The translations under genes and the position numbers were made by a program. 64,000 nucleotides of DNA, from positions 951,206 to 1,015,205 of the forward strand of contig NZ_RHPJ01000002.1 of the NCBI RefSeq assembly GCF_004786095.1. The letters run 5' to 3'. The DNA comes from Serinibacter arcticus (GTDB taxonomy: Bacteria > Actinomycetota > Actinomycetes > Actinomycetales > Beutenbergiaceae). Shown here piece by piece: positions 1 through 8,701 of this stretch. Position 1 is the stretch's first letter; every line of letters begins with the position of its first letter. The notes under the pieces were generated by a model. That model worked only from the letters and a program-made list of their open reading frames with translations, had not been told where the DNA came from and made no database searches.

Positions 1-1
1 C

Positions 2-91
2 GACTGGGTCGCGCGCCTGCGCGAGATCATGCCGAGCCTGGCGCGGGCCGACGCCGACCCGCACGACGCCAAGCCCTCCGGGCCGGTCTAG
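2..91 (+). CDS. 3' end of an unidentified gene, cut by the window edge
   Basis: An open frame enters from the left edge and ends at a TAG at 89-91. The visible tail (29 residues) begins DWVARLREIMPSLARADADP and ends in KPSGPV. Codon use has the strong third-position GC bias of the confirmed genes, which supports real coding sequence. The fragment is too short to place in a family. The next gene starts 193 bases downstream, so this gene is probably not in the pilus operon. Confidence 0.5.
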   Translation, partial: DWVARLREIMPSLARADADPHDAKPSGPV

Positions 92-165
92 GCTCCCTCC
101 CGAACGTCGGTCACGGCCTCGCGGCACCCGCTGCGGGGCAGTGACGCACGCCACCTCGGCAACGG

Positions 166-232
166 CTCGATTCGTTAATCCGCCACTGGTGCAGAGTGTT
201 TTCTTATGGTTAAGATTTCGCTAGTCCGCGGC
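166..232 (+). promoter_or_regulatory. AT-rich promoter-like stretch upstream of the pilus operon
   Basis: The 193-base gap before the adhesin gene contains an AT-rich pocket, unusual in this sequence. It holds two -10-like hexamers, TATGGT at 205-210 and TAAGAT at 211-216. No good -35 at the expected spacing is visible. This is the most likely promoter site for the adhesin-pilin-sortase operon, inferred from base composition and position only. Confidence 0.3.
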
Positions 233-284
233 CCTGGTCGGCTCTGGACGAGTCAAGTCCACGCCACCCAGGAGACGCGCCTTC

Positions 285-3200
285 GTGACGCCGCCACGCC
301 CGCACCGCCGCCAGCGACTCGTCGCTCGGCGGAGCGTCCGGTCCGGCGTCCGCGCCGTCGCCGTGGCCGTCACCCTCGTGGTCGGTCTGTGGTCAGGGGC
401 GACCGCCCCGACGCTCGCCGCGAGCGCCGCCCCGGTCCCGGACGCCACCTCGACGGCGGATGTGACGCCGTCGCCCGAGGGGTCGACCGACGCCTCCGTG
501 GCGCCGGAGGCTCCGTCCGCGCAGCCCTCGGCGTCCGACGAGCCGGCGCCCGTCTCCGTACCGACCGCCGAGACGCCGGAGCCGCGTGCCCCCGACGAGC
601 CGGCGCCCGTCTCCGTACCGACCGCCGAGACGCCGGAGCCGCGTGCCCCCGACGCCGCCGCCGTCGACCAGGCACCGGAGCAGCCCGGGACGCCAGAGGC
701 GGCGCCCGAGGCCCCCGAGTCTGACGGCGACGGCCCCGACGCCGCCCTCGGGTCCATGGCTCGTGCCGACGTGAGCCTCCTCGCCGCCGGTGTTCCCGAG
801 GCCCCCCGTCAGGTGTGGATCGAGACCTTCGAGCAGGGGCTGGCCAACGTCGCGACCGGACTCCCGACCTACGCGAGCGGCCGGTACACGGCATCGACCG
901 GCTGGGTGAACGGGACCGGCTGCACCGGCGTGCTGGTCAACTACCTCGCCACCTACCCCAACGCCGCGTTCTGCCCCTCGCAGGGCACGGTCCTCACGCC
1001 GACGACGACCTCGGCGCGCGAGGTGCGTCGCCTGGCCGACGTGCTCGGCCAGGTGGCCGCCGGGGTGGTCGGCGGGACCGCCGCGAACTCTCCGGCCAAC
1101 GGGTCGACCGCCAGCGGCACGCGGACCAACCATGCGCTCGTCTCCTACCCCTACGGCGCGGTCACCGGGGGCACCACGGTGCTCCAGTCCGTCAACACCC
1201 TGGGCGTGACCGCCCCGGACCGCCGGTTCTACCAGGTGCGGATGAACGCCGCCGGCGCGGTGTGCGGCACGAACAACGCCTCCCTCCAGCTCACCCTCGT
1301 CCAGGGCACCACGACCCTGCTGACCGGGTTCGCGGCCCCCGTCGTGCCGTGCGCCAGCACCGGGAACGTCTTCTACACCGCCCCGACGCTGTCCGCCTCG
1401 GGCGGGCTCCTCGACCCGGGCTGGTCGCCGTCGGCCCGCGCCGCGACCTTCAACGGCACGACGGCGACGGCCCTCACGCCGGCGCAGGTCGCCGCCGCCC
1501 GCGTGCAGCTCGTGAACACCGTGACGGGGGCCGGCAGCGCGTTCGGCGTCGACGACCTGCGGCTGCTCGACGTCACGCCCGCCCTGGACGTGGCCTTCAC
1601 GTCGGGCGAGGCGACGGCGACCGTGCCGACCACCCTGACCTACACGGTCACGAACACGAGCGACCTGCTCGCCAAGACGGACTGGGCGTTCTCCGCGGCC
1701 CTCCCCACGGGTCTGACCGTCGCGCCGACGCCCGGCGTCGCCGGGACGTGCACGAACGTCGCGGGCACGGCCTACGCGGTCACCGCCGCAGCGGGTGCGT
1801 CCACGGTCGCGGTGGCCGGGGGAGACCTGGCCGCGGGTGCGACGTCCTGCACGATCACGGTCGCGGTCGTGGCGGCCGCCGCCGGCACCGTCAGCAGCGG
1901 GGCGGTGACCCCCTCGGGTCTGGTGGTGGCCTCCGACGACACCCTCGTCGTCGTCCCCGCCACGACGATCACGGTGCGCAAGAACCTGCCGACGCGTTCC
2001 GCGGCCGGCGACCAGTTCACGCTGTCGCTGCGCTCGGGAACCACGGTGCTCGCCTCGGCCACGACGTCGGGCACCGCCACCGGCCTGCAGGCCGCGGAGA
2101 TCACCCGCGCCGTCGTGCAGCCCGGCGACGTCTACACGATCCACGAGGCGCAGACCGCCGGCGCCGGACTCGGCTACGCGCCCTCCTACGAGTGCACGCG
2201 GGCCGGGACGGTCATCGCGTCGGGCTCGGGCGGCTCGGGCTCGCTGACGGTGCCGGACGAGCAGGGCGCCGAGGTCGTGTGCACCTTCACGAACACGGTC
2301 CAGACCGCGCGGCTGTTCTGCGACGCCAACCACTTCTACTCCGTGACGCCCGCCGGTGCGCTGCAGCAGGGCGACATCGTCACGGGGACGGCCGCCACCG
2401 TCGGCACCTGGCCGAGCGTCACCTCGGCGAACGCGCTCGGTGTCGGCGCCGGGGGGTCGGTGGCGTACGCGCTCGACCGGACCACCGCCGCCAACGGCGT
2501 GGTGTCGATCCTCAAGTGGTCCACGACGGGCGGCTTCCAGAAGATCCCGGACTCCGCGTACACGCTGAGCGCCGGCGGCACGGTGATCACCGGCAGCATC
2601 GTCGCCGGCGCGGTCGACACGGTCAGCGGGCGCTTCCTGTTCGGCACGTTCGTCAACTCGCAGTACTACCTGTGGAGCTTCACCGAGAGCAACCCGGTCG
2701 CGACCCGGTTCGCCTTCGTGGGCTCCTTCCCCACCGGGGCGACGCCGAACGGCAACGGCGACATGGCCTTCGACGCCCAGGGCAACCTCTACGTCGTCGG
2801 CGCCGCAACGGTCAACGGCGCGAGCAGCGCCACGATCTACACGGTCACCGCCGCGACGCTCGCGTCGGCGTCGGGCGGCACGCTCACCGTCGGCTCGTCC
2901 TCGACGCGCGCCCTGCTCGGCACCGACGCCGCCTTCGCCAACCTCAACGGCATCGCGTTCTCGCCCCGCGGCACGGTCTACCTCGCCAACGCGGGCAGCG
3001 CGTACGAGTTCGACGCCACGACGTGGACCCGCGTGCCGGGCACCCCGCGCGTGCCCGTCGACTCGGTCGACCTGGGCGGGTGCTCCTCGCCGTCGACGAT
3101 CACGGTGCAGAAGAACGTCGTCGGCCGTCTCGCGACGACCGACCAGTTCACGCTCACCGCGTCCACCGGCACGCCGCCCACGGCGTTCGCGACGGCGACC

Positions 3201-4628
3201 ACGACCGGTGCCGCGACCGGCCGCCAGGCCGCCCAGATCGGTCCGCTCCCCGCGCCCACCGGCACCACGGTCACGGTCACGGAGGCGATGGCGGCGGGGT
3301 CGACGTCGGCCATCGGCGCCTACACGAGCCTGGTCGAGTGCTGGTCGGACGGGGTGCGGCTCAGCACGGGCACGGGTGCCAGCGGTAGCGTCGTGATGCC
3401 GAATCGGCTGAGCGCCAACGTCACGTGCACCTTCTTCAACTCGCCGCGTCCGGCCTCCACCGTCCGCATCACCAAGACGGTCCGCGAGTTCTCCGGCCTC
3501 GAGCGCCCCGGCGTCGGCTTCAGCGTGGGGACGACGGCGACGGCGACCACCGGCACGGCCACGGCCCTGCCGAGCGAGGCGCCCCGCCAGCCGACCGACG
3601 CCGCGGGGCAGGCGAGCTGGAGCGTCCTGTTCGGCTCGACGGCGTCGCGCGCGACGATCGTCGTCTCCGAGGTGCAGCAGGAGGGCTTCGCGTTCGTCAG
3701 CGGGTCGTGCACCGTCAACGGCGCACCCCGTGCGGTGACGTTCACGCAGGTCGGGACGCTGATCAGCGCCAGCATCACCGGCATCGCGGCGGCGACGGCG
3801 ATCGAGTGCACGTTCGTCAACGCGCCCACGGCCTCCCTGACCCTGGTGAAGTCCGTGTCCTTCGGCTCGGCGCTGACGACCGACTGGACCCTGAGCGCGA
3901 CCGGCCCCGCCGCGGCGCTGCCCGGTCCGGCGGGTCGCTCGGGTGCGGCGGGGACGTCGAACGTGCCCGTCACCCCCGGCGTCCCCTACCGCCTGGCGGA
4001 GTCGGGCGGCACCCTCACCTACGTCCAGACCGGAGGGTGGGTCTGCCGCACGGCCGCGGGCGCCACGCTCGAGGTCTCGGCAGCGGGCGACGTCGTGCCG
4101 ACGTCGGGCTCACCGGTCACGTGCACGGTGACGAACGCGACGGCGACGATCACGCTGCTGAACCAGGTCCAGGACCCGCGCGCGGGGTTCCAGGCGCCCG
4201 ACTGGCGGGTCACGGCGACCCCCGGGGCGCTCGCGGGCGGGGTCCTGCCGACCGAGACCCGGCTGGGTGCCGAGTACGTCGCGACCGGGAACCCGGGCAG
4301 CACCTTCGAGGTGCGGCCGGGTCACGGGTACACGCTGACCCAGGCAGCCACCGATCCCAGGCGACCCCTCGCCTACCAGGAGCTTCGTCTCGAGCGACTC
4401 GTCGGGTCCACGTGGACCACGGTGACGTCCCGGACGATCACGGCCCCCGCGGCCGGGCAGACGGCGGTCTACCGCTTCGTCAACGCCCCCGTGGGTCCCA
4501 CCACTCTGCCGCTCACCGGCGGCACGGGTGCCGACACGTTCTCCATCGCGGGGGGAGCGGTGCTGATCGTGGCACTCCTCCTGTCGGTGTGGCACGGACG
4601 TCGGCGAAGGCGAGGCGCCTTCCGGTGA
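285..4628 (+). CDS. Large LPXTG surface adhesin, probable pilus tip or ancillary protein
   Basis: A 1447-residue cell-wall protein. A GTG start is chosen because AGGAG lies at 270-274. Arg-rich residues 1-25 and a hydrophobic stretch to about 48 form a signal peptide. Residues 50-165 are Pro/Ala/Glu-rich and contain a perfect 19-residue duplication (85-103 and 104-122). About 430-560 looks like a DUF11-type domain. Four or five Cna-B/DUF5979-like modules follow, each opening near a T-V-x-K motif and closing near CTFxN, with a propeller-like segment at about 678-940. LPLTG near residue 1408, a membrane helix and an RRRRR tail form the sorting signal. The pilin and class C sortase genes follow, so it is likely the pilus tip or an ancillary adhesin. 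The ligand is unknown. Confidence 0.85.
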   Translation: MTPPRPHRRQRLVARRSVRSGVRAVAVAVTLVVGLWSGATAPTLAASAAPVPDATSTADVTPSPEGSTDASVAPEAPSAQPSASDEPAPVSVPTAETPEPRAPDEPAPVSVPTAETPEPRAPDAAAVDQAPEQPGTPEAAPEAPESDGDGPDAALGSMARADVSLLAAGVPEAPRQVWIETFEQGLANVATGLPTYASGRYTASTGWVNGTGCTGVLVNYLATYPNAAFCPSQGTVLTPTTTSAREVRRLADVLGQVAAGVVGGTAANSPANGSTASGTRTNHALVSYPYGAVTGGTTVLQSVNTLGVTAPDRRFYQVRMNAAGAVCGTNNASLQLTLVQGTTTLLTGFAAPVVPCASTGNVFYTAPTLSASGGLLDPGWSPSARAATFNGTTATALTPAQVAAARVQLVNTVTGAGSAFGVDDLRLLDVTPALDVAFTSGEATATVPTTLTYTVTNTSDLLAKTDWAFSAALPTGLTVAPTPGVAGTCTNVAGTAYAVTAAAGASTVAVAGGDLAAGATSCTITVAVVAAAAGTVSSGAVTPSGLVVASDDTLVVVPATTITVRKNLPTRSAAGDQFTLSLRSGTTVLASATTSGTATGLQAAEITRAVVQPGDVYTIHEAQTAGAGLGYAPSYECTRAGTVIASGSGGSGSLTVPDEQGAEVVCTFTNTVQTARLFCDANHFYSVTPAGALQQGDIVTGTAATVGTWPSVTSANALGVGAGGSVAYALDRTTAANGVVSILKWSTTGGFQKIPDSAYTLSAGGTVITGSIVAGAVDTVSGRFLFGTFVNSQYYLWSFTESNPVATRFAFVGSFPTGATPNGNGDMAFDAQGNLYVVGAATVNGASSATIYTVTAATLASASGGTLTVGSSSTRALLGTDAAFANLNGIAFSPRGTVYLANAGSAYEFDATTWTRVPGTPRVPVDSVDLGGCSSPSTITVQKNVVGRLATTDQFTLTASTGTPPTAFATATTTGAATGRQAAQIGPLPAPTGTTVTVTEAMAAGSTSAIGAYTSLVECWSDGVRLSTGTGASGSVVMPNRLSANVTCTFFNSPRPASTVRITKTVREFSGLERPGVGFSVGTTATATTGTATALPSEAPRQPTDAAGQASWSVLFGSTASRATIVVSEVQQEGFAFVSGSCTVNGAPRAVTFTQVGTLISASITGIAAATAIECTFVNAPTASLTLVKSVSFGSALTTDWTLSATGPAAALPGPAGRSGAAGTSNVPVTPGVPYRLAESGGTLTYVQTGGWVCRTAAGATLEVSAAGDVVPTSGSPVTCTVTNATATITLLNQVQDPRAGFQAPDWRVTATPGALAGGVLPTETRLGAEYVATGNPGSTFEVRPGHGYTLTQAATDPRRPLAYQELRLERLVGSTWTTVTSRTITAPAAGQTAVYRFVNAPVGPTTLPLTGGTGADTFSIAGGAVLIVALLLSVWHGRRRRRGAFR
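537..650 (+). repeat. Perfect tandem duplication, 2 x 57 bp, in the adhesin stalk
   Basis: Bases 537-593 and 594-650 are identical and in frame, encoding two copies of a 19-residue unit beginning DEPAPVSVP. Identity at DNA level, including synonymous positions, suggests a recent duplication. Copy number could change by slippage, altering stalk length next to the signal peptide. Confidence 0.95.
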
Positions 4629-4726
4629 TGCGTCACGCGCTCGGCCACCACCACGTCCCTGCTCCCAGCCCTTCCACCCCCTCGCCATCGTCTCGACGGC
4701 ACCCTTCCCACTCCCAGGAGAACCCC

Positions 4727-6244
4727 ATGTCCCGTAGCCTCCTCCGGCGGCTGACCGCCGCCGCCGGCCTGCTGGCCCTGTCCGCGACGGCGGCCTTCGC
4801 CGCCGTGGCACCGGCGCAGGCCGTCACCCTGCCCGGCAACATCGACTCGACGATCGACCGCACGCTGACGATCCACAAGTTCGCCCTCGGCCCGGGCAAC
4901 GGTCAGCAGATCGGCACCGGCGCGGAGGTTCCCGTGTCCGGAGTGCCGCTGTCCGGCGCGACGTTCACCGCCGCTCTCGTGCAGGGCGTCGACCTCACCA
5001 CCCCTGCCGGCTGGACCCAGGTCTCCGCCCTCACGCCGGCCGCCGCGGCCTCTCGCGTCACCGTCGCCGACACCTACACCGCCACGACCGGCGCCAACGG
5101 CGTCGCGACGTTCAACGGCGGCGACACCATGCCGATCGGTCTCTACCTCGTGACGGAGACCGTGCTCCCCGCGGAGGCGACCAACCCGGCCGCGCCGTTC
5201 CTCGTCACGCTGCCCTTCCCGACGGGCCCGGGCGGTGCGCCGTCGAACCAGTGGATCTACGACGTGCACGTCTACCCCAAGAACGCCGTCACCGCGCTGA
5301 CGAAGACGCGCGTCCCGGCTCCGGCCAACTCGGTGGAGGCCCGCAACCCCGACCTCGTCCGCTGGGAGATCGAGCTCGACGTGCCGATCCTGGCCGCCGG
5401 CGAGGCGCTGGAGAACTTCACGCTCACCGACACGCTGCCGGTCGAGCTCGAGTACCTCGCGACCGGTCCCACCGGGGTCGCGCCGACCGGTGTCACGGTG
5501 GAGAACGCCGCGGGTGCCTTCACGCCGTTCGTCGCCGGCACGGACTACACCATCACCTACGACGCGACGACGCGTGCCGCCACCCTGGACTTCACCCCCG
5601 CCGGCCTCACCCGCCTGACGGGCTTCCAGGACGGTGACGTCACCTTCTCCGTGCTGACCCGCGCCGTGAGCATCCCCGCCAACGGCATCATCACGAACAC
5701 GGCGACGGGTGCCGTGAACGACGCGACCCAGTCGGTCACCGGCAGCACGCCGATCGGTCAGCTCACGGTCTTCGCCTTCCAGGGCGAGAACGGCGTGCGC
5801 ACCCCGCTCGCGGGCGCCGAGTACCAGGTCTTCCTCAACCAGAACGACGCGACCCTGGGCCAGAACCCGATCGTCATCAACGGCGTCTCGAGCTGGACGA
5901 CCGGTGCGACCGGCTTCGTCGCCATCCCGATCATCACGCCGGGCAACTACTACGTGCGTGAGGTCACCCCGCCCGCCGGGTTCCAGCTGCCGACGCCGAG
6001 CCAGATCCAGACGCAGGTCGTCGCCGGTCCGAGCTCGACCACGGCTCCCGTCCAGAACTACGTCGAGTTCGAGCACGACCAGGTCCCGGCCTTCGCGCTC
6101 CCGCTCACGGGTAGCGACGGCGGTCTGTGGTTCACGCTCGCCGGTGTGGCGCTCCTGACGACCGGTCTCGGCGTCGGCATCGTCGCGTCGCGTCGCCGCT
6201 CGGTGCGGGCGAAGGCCTCCACCGTCGCGCCCGCCGCCGCGTAG
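4727..6244 (+). CDS. Major (backbone) pilin, SpaA type
   Basis: A 505-residue sortase-polymerised pilin. The ATG start follows AGGAG at 4716-4720. A signal peptide ends near AQA at residues 30-32. The pilin motif WIYDVHVYPKN puts the candidate polymerisation lysine at Lys185. An E-box-like YYVREVTPPAGF lies in the last Cna-B domain, and FALPLTG near residue 458 precedes the membrane helix and Arg-rich tail. In this family the sortase joins the Thr of one subunit's LPXTG to the pilin-motif Lys of the next. It sits 98 bp after the adhesin gene and 9 bp before the sortase, forming a three-gene pilus operon. A perfect hairpin just after the stop may limit read-through into the sortase gene. Confidence 0.93.
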   Translation: MSRSLLRRLTAAAGLLALSATAAFAAVAPAQAVTLPGNIDSTIDRTLTIHKFALGPGNGQQIGTGAEVPVSGVPLSGATFTAALVQGVDLTTPAGWTQVSALTPAAAASRVTVADTYTATTGANGVATFNGGDTMPIGLYLVTETVLPAEATNPAAPFLVTLPFPTGPGGAPSNQWIYDVHVYPKNAVTALTKTRVPAPANSVEARNPDLVRWEIELDVPILAAGEALENFTLTDTLPVELEYLATGPTGVAPTGVTVENAAGAFTPFVAGTDYTITYDATTRAATLDFTPAGLTRLTGFQDGDVTFSVLTRAVSIPANGIITNTATGAVNDATQSVTGSTPIGQLTVFAFQGENGVRTPLAGAEYQVFLNQNDATLGQNPIVINGVSSWTTGATGFVAIPIITPGNYYVREVTPPAGFQLPTPSQIQTQVVAGPSSTTAPVQNYVEFEHDQVPAFALPLTGSDGGLWFTLAGVALLTTGLGVGIVASRRRSVRAKASTVAPAAA

Positions 6245-6253
6245 CGTAGGGCC

Positions 6254-7279
6254 GTGACAGCGAGGGCGGGGCGCCGCACGGGCGCCCCGCCCTCGCGCGT
6301 TCCCACGGAGACGACAGGGCAGCCGCGCCACGGCGCACGGCGCGATCGGCGACGGCGCGGGCAGCGCCCGCGGTGGCGGCTGCCGGTCGTCCCGACGATC
6401 GTCGCGCTGCTCGTCACGGCGGGCGCGGCGCTCCTGCTCTACCCCACGACGGCGGCCTGGTTCAGCGCCGTTGAGCAGGCCAGGGAGATCGACCGGCTGA
6501 CGCAGGACGTCAGCGACCTCGGCGCCGAGACGCTGCGCGAGCGGCTGGCGCAGGCCCGCGAGTACAACGCCGGCCTCAGCGGGGGCGGGGTCGACGTCGC
6601 CGCGAACGAGCGGCTGCCCATCGCCCAGGATCCGGACGTCGACGGCGGGAACGACTACCTCTCGATGCTGCGCGGCGACGCCGAGGGCCTGATGGCCCGC
6701 ATCCGGATCCCGTCGATCGACGCCGACCTGCCGATCTACCACGGCACGAGCGAGGCGACCCTCGAGCGCGGCATCGGCCACCTCGAGGGCACGGCGCTGC
6801 CCGTCGGCGGGGCCTCGACGCACGCCGTCGTCACGGGCCACCGCGGTCTGGCGACCTCCGAGCTGTTCTCGAAGCTCGACCGGGTGGTGGTGGGCGACAC
6901 CTTCTCGGTCGAGGTCTTCGGTGAGGTCCTCACCTACCGCGTGATCGAGACGCTCGTGGTCGAGCCCGAGGACACCGAGAGCCTGCTCATCCAGCCGGGC
7001 CAGGACCTCATGACGCTCGTGACCTGCACGCCGCTCGGCATCAACACCCACCGCATCCTGGTCACGGGGGAGCGCGTCATCCCGACGCCGCTGGCCGACC
7101 TCGACGCCGCGGGCGAGGGTGGTGCCGGTCCTGGGTTCCCGTGGTGGGCCGTGATGGGGGGCGGGGTGCTGACCCTCGCGGGCGGCTACGTCCGGATCGC
7201 CGGGCGGCCGCGGCGCGACCGCGTTCCCGTCCCCGCCCCGGCGACGGACGCGACGCTCAGTCCAGCTCCGCCAGCGTGA
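6254..7279 (+). CDS. Class C (pilus-assembly) sortase
   Basis: A 341-residue membrane sortase that would catalyse pilin polymerisation. An Arg-rich N-terminus is followed by a membrane helix at about 43-63. Catalytic residues are His196 (VVTGHRG), Cys258 (TLVTC) and Arg267. A C-terminal membrane helix (about 287-305), typical of class C, precedes a Pro/Arg-rich tail. A lid-like segment with DPD lies near 126-128. The GTG start is 9 bp after the pilin stop with only a weak ribosome site, and no better start exists before the first helix. A strong hairpin covers codons 3-15, which may lower sortase yield relative to pilin. The 3' end overlaps the convergent GH15-like gene by 23 bp. Confidence 0.92.
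   Translation: MTARAGRRTGAPPSRVPTETTGQPRHGARRDRRRRGQRPRWRLPVVPTIVALLVTAGAALLLYPTTAAWFSAVEQAREIDRLTQDVSDLGAETLRERLAQAREYNAGLSGGGVDVAANERLPIAQDPDVDGGNDYLSMLRGDAEGLMARIRIPSIDADLPIYHGTSEATLERGIGHLEGTALPVGGASTHAVVTGHRGLATSELFSKLDRVVVGDTFSVEVFGEVLTYRVIETLVVEPEDTESLLIQPGQDLMTLVTCTPLGINTHRILVTGERVIPTPLADLDAAGEGGAGPGFPWWAVMGGGVLTLAGGYVRIAGRPRRDRVPVPAPATDATLSPAPPA
6260..6296 (+). terminator. Perfect 16-bp hairpin between pilin and sortase
   Basis: Arms 6260-6275 and 6281-6296 are perfectly complementary with a 5-nt loop (GCACG). It begins 16 bases after the pilin stop codon and lies inside the first codons of the sortase. There is no U-tract, so an attenuator, mRNA-processing barrier or translational brake is as likely as full termination. 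Confidence 0.75.
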
Positions 7280-8597
7280 GCAGCACCAGCGACGTCGACC
7301 AGATCAGCGGCGCCACCTGCGCGCTGCCGCCGTCGGGCCCGACCTTCTCCGGTATCGAACCCGTGAGCGTGGTGTGCGACGCGAGCCAGTCCAGCCGGTC
7401 GTGGGCCTGCGCGTCGTCGCCGAGCGAGGCTGCCGCGAGCGCGTACAGCGCCGTCTGCGGCGTCCAGGAGTAGTCGGACTCGCCCCACTCCTGCCCGGGC
7501 GCGAGCCCACCCGCGGGCCGTGCCATCCCGCGCGCGCTCAACCGCCAGGCGGCCTCGGCCCCGGGCAGCGCCGCGTCCTGGAACGGCGGGAGCGCCATCG
7601 CGAGCGCCGCGTCCTGGTGGCGGCCGCCGGCCTCGCGCGGCCAGGTCGGGCCGAACACGTGCACGACGGCGTCGCGCACCTCGCCGAGGCGCGTCCGGGC
7701 AGCGGCGCCCTCGGCCGCCCGGCCTGCACCCTCGTGCAGGGTCGCCAGCGCGTCGAGCCCGGTCAGCACCGGCATCGCCGTCCCGAGCGTGAGGCGCGTC
7801 TCGGGCAGCTCCCAGTAGTCGCTGGACGGCGGGGGCAGCCGGTCCGGCGCGCTGGTCGCCGTCATCAGGAGATCTCCGGCGACGGCGGTCACGTCCGCGA
7901 GCCGCCGTCGTACGTCCTCGACCTCCGTCGGCGGGGCCGCGGCCGTGACCTCCGCCGTCGCCCACAGCAGCCAGCCGGCGCCGTCGAGCTGGGGTGCGCG
8001 CCCGTCCCCGGCGACGCTGCCGTCGGGGCGGTAGCGCGCGTGGTAGCCCTGCGGGGTCACCTCCACGCCGTCGAAGAAGGACAGGACGGCGACGGCGTCG
8101 TCGGCGTGACCCGTCCGGGCCAGCGCGACCGCGGCGAACGCGGCGTCGCGCGGCCAGATGTACCGCCAGGCCCCGGTGGGGGCGGCCTGCGGGGCCTGCA
8201 CCTCGCCGTCGGGGGAGTGCGTGGCGGTGTGGAGGTCGAGCAGGGCGGTCCGCGCGAGCGGGGCGTGCGGGCCGTCGGCGCCCGGGACGGTGCCGGCCGC
8301 GACCCACGCGCGCTGGCGCTCCGCGGCCTCGAGCGCGGCGCGACGCTCGGCCGGAGCCGCGTCGGCACCGGGGTCGAGCACGTGGGACCCGGGCAGGAGG
8401 TCGGGCGAGGTGCCGGTCGGCACGGCGACGGCGAACCCGACGGCGCTGCCGGAGTCCTCGTCCAGCACCCAGGAGTGGACCAGACCCTCGCTCGCGAGGG
8501 CCACCGGCGGGCGCAGCGACGGGGCGATGCTCGCGCCGGCCGTCAGTGCGAGCGCGACGATCCCGAGCACCGCGGGGATCCGACCGCCGTGACGCAT
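7257..8597 (-). CDS. Secreted GH15-like glucoamylase/glucodextranase homologue
   Basis: A 446-residue protein with an N-terminal signal peptide or anchor (about 7-35). The (alpha/alpha)6 glycoside hydrolase family 15 signature is visible: YIWPRDAAF at about 147-155 (substrate-binding W-P-R-D), a DYWELPE segment in the middle that fits the general-acid region, and a C-terminal IPEKVGPDG...PLIWSTS segment resembling the general-base region. GH15 enzymes release glucose or related sugars from glucan ends. A carbohydrate role fits the downstream amylopullulanase gene, but the substrate is inferred. It is convergent with the sortase (23 bp overlap) and divergent from the FAD oxidoreductase, 104 bp apart. 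Confidence 0.75.
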   Translation of the reverse strand: MRHGGRIPAVLGIVALALTAGASIAPSLRPPVALASEGLVHSWVLDEDSGSAVGFAVAVPTGTSPDLLPGSHVLDPGADAAPAERRAALEAAERQRAWVAAGTVPGADGPHAPLARTALLDLHTATHSPDGEVQAPQAAPTGAWRYIWPRDAAFAAVALARTGHADDAVAVLSFFDGVEVTPQGYHARYRPDGSVAGDGRAPQLDGAGWLLWATAEVTAAAPPTEVEDVRRRLADVTAVAGDLLMTATSAPDRLPPPSSDYWELPETRLTLGTAMPVLTGLDALATLHEGAGRAAEGAAARTRLGEVRDAVVHVFGPTWPREAGGRHQDAALAMALPPFQDAALPGAEAAWRLSARGMARPAGGLAPGQEWGESDYSWTPQTALYALAAASLGDDAQAHDRLDWLASHTTLTGSIPEKVGPDGGSAQVAPLIWSTSLVLLTLAELD

Positions 8598-8689
8598 CGG
8601 GCCATGGTGCCAGAGGACGCGGGATCGGTCGGGCAGGGGCGGGCGAGGACCGGGACCAACGACTCACGGTCGGTGTCGGCGCCCGCCCC

Positions 8690-8695
8690 TACTGT
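8690..8695 (+). promoter_or_regulatory. -10 element (TACTGT), probably leaderless start
   Basis: TACTGT ends six bases before the ATG at 8702, so transcription would begin at the start codon. GGAGG at 8696-8700 is only one base from the ATG, too close to act as a normal ribosome-binding site. No convincing -35 is visible. Confidence 0.5.
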
Positions 8696-8701
8696 GGAGG
8701 G

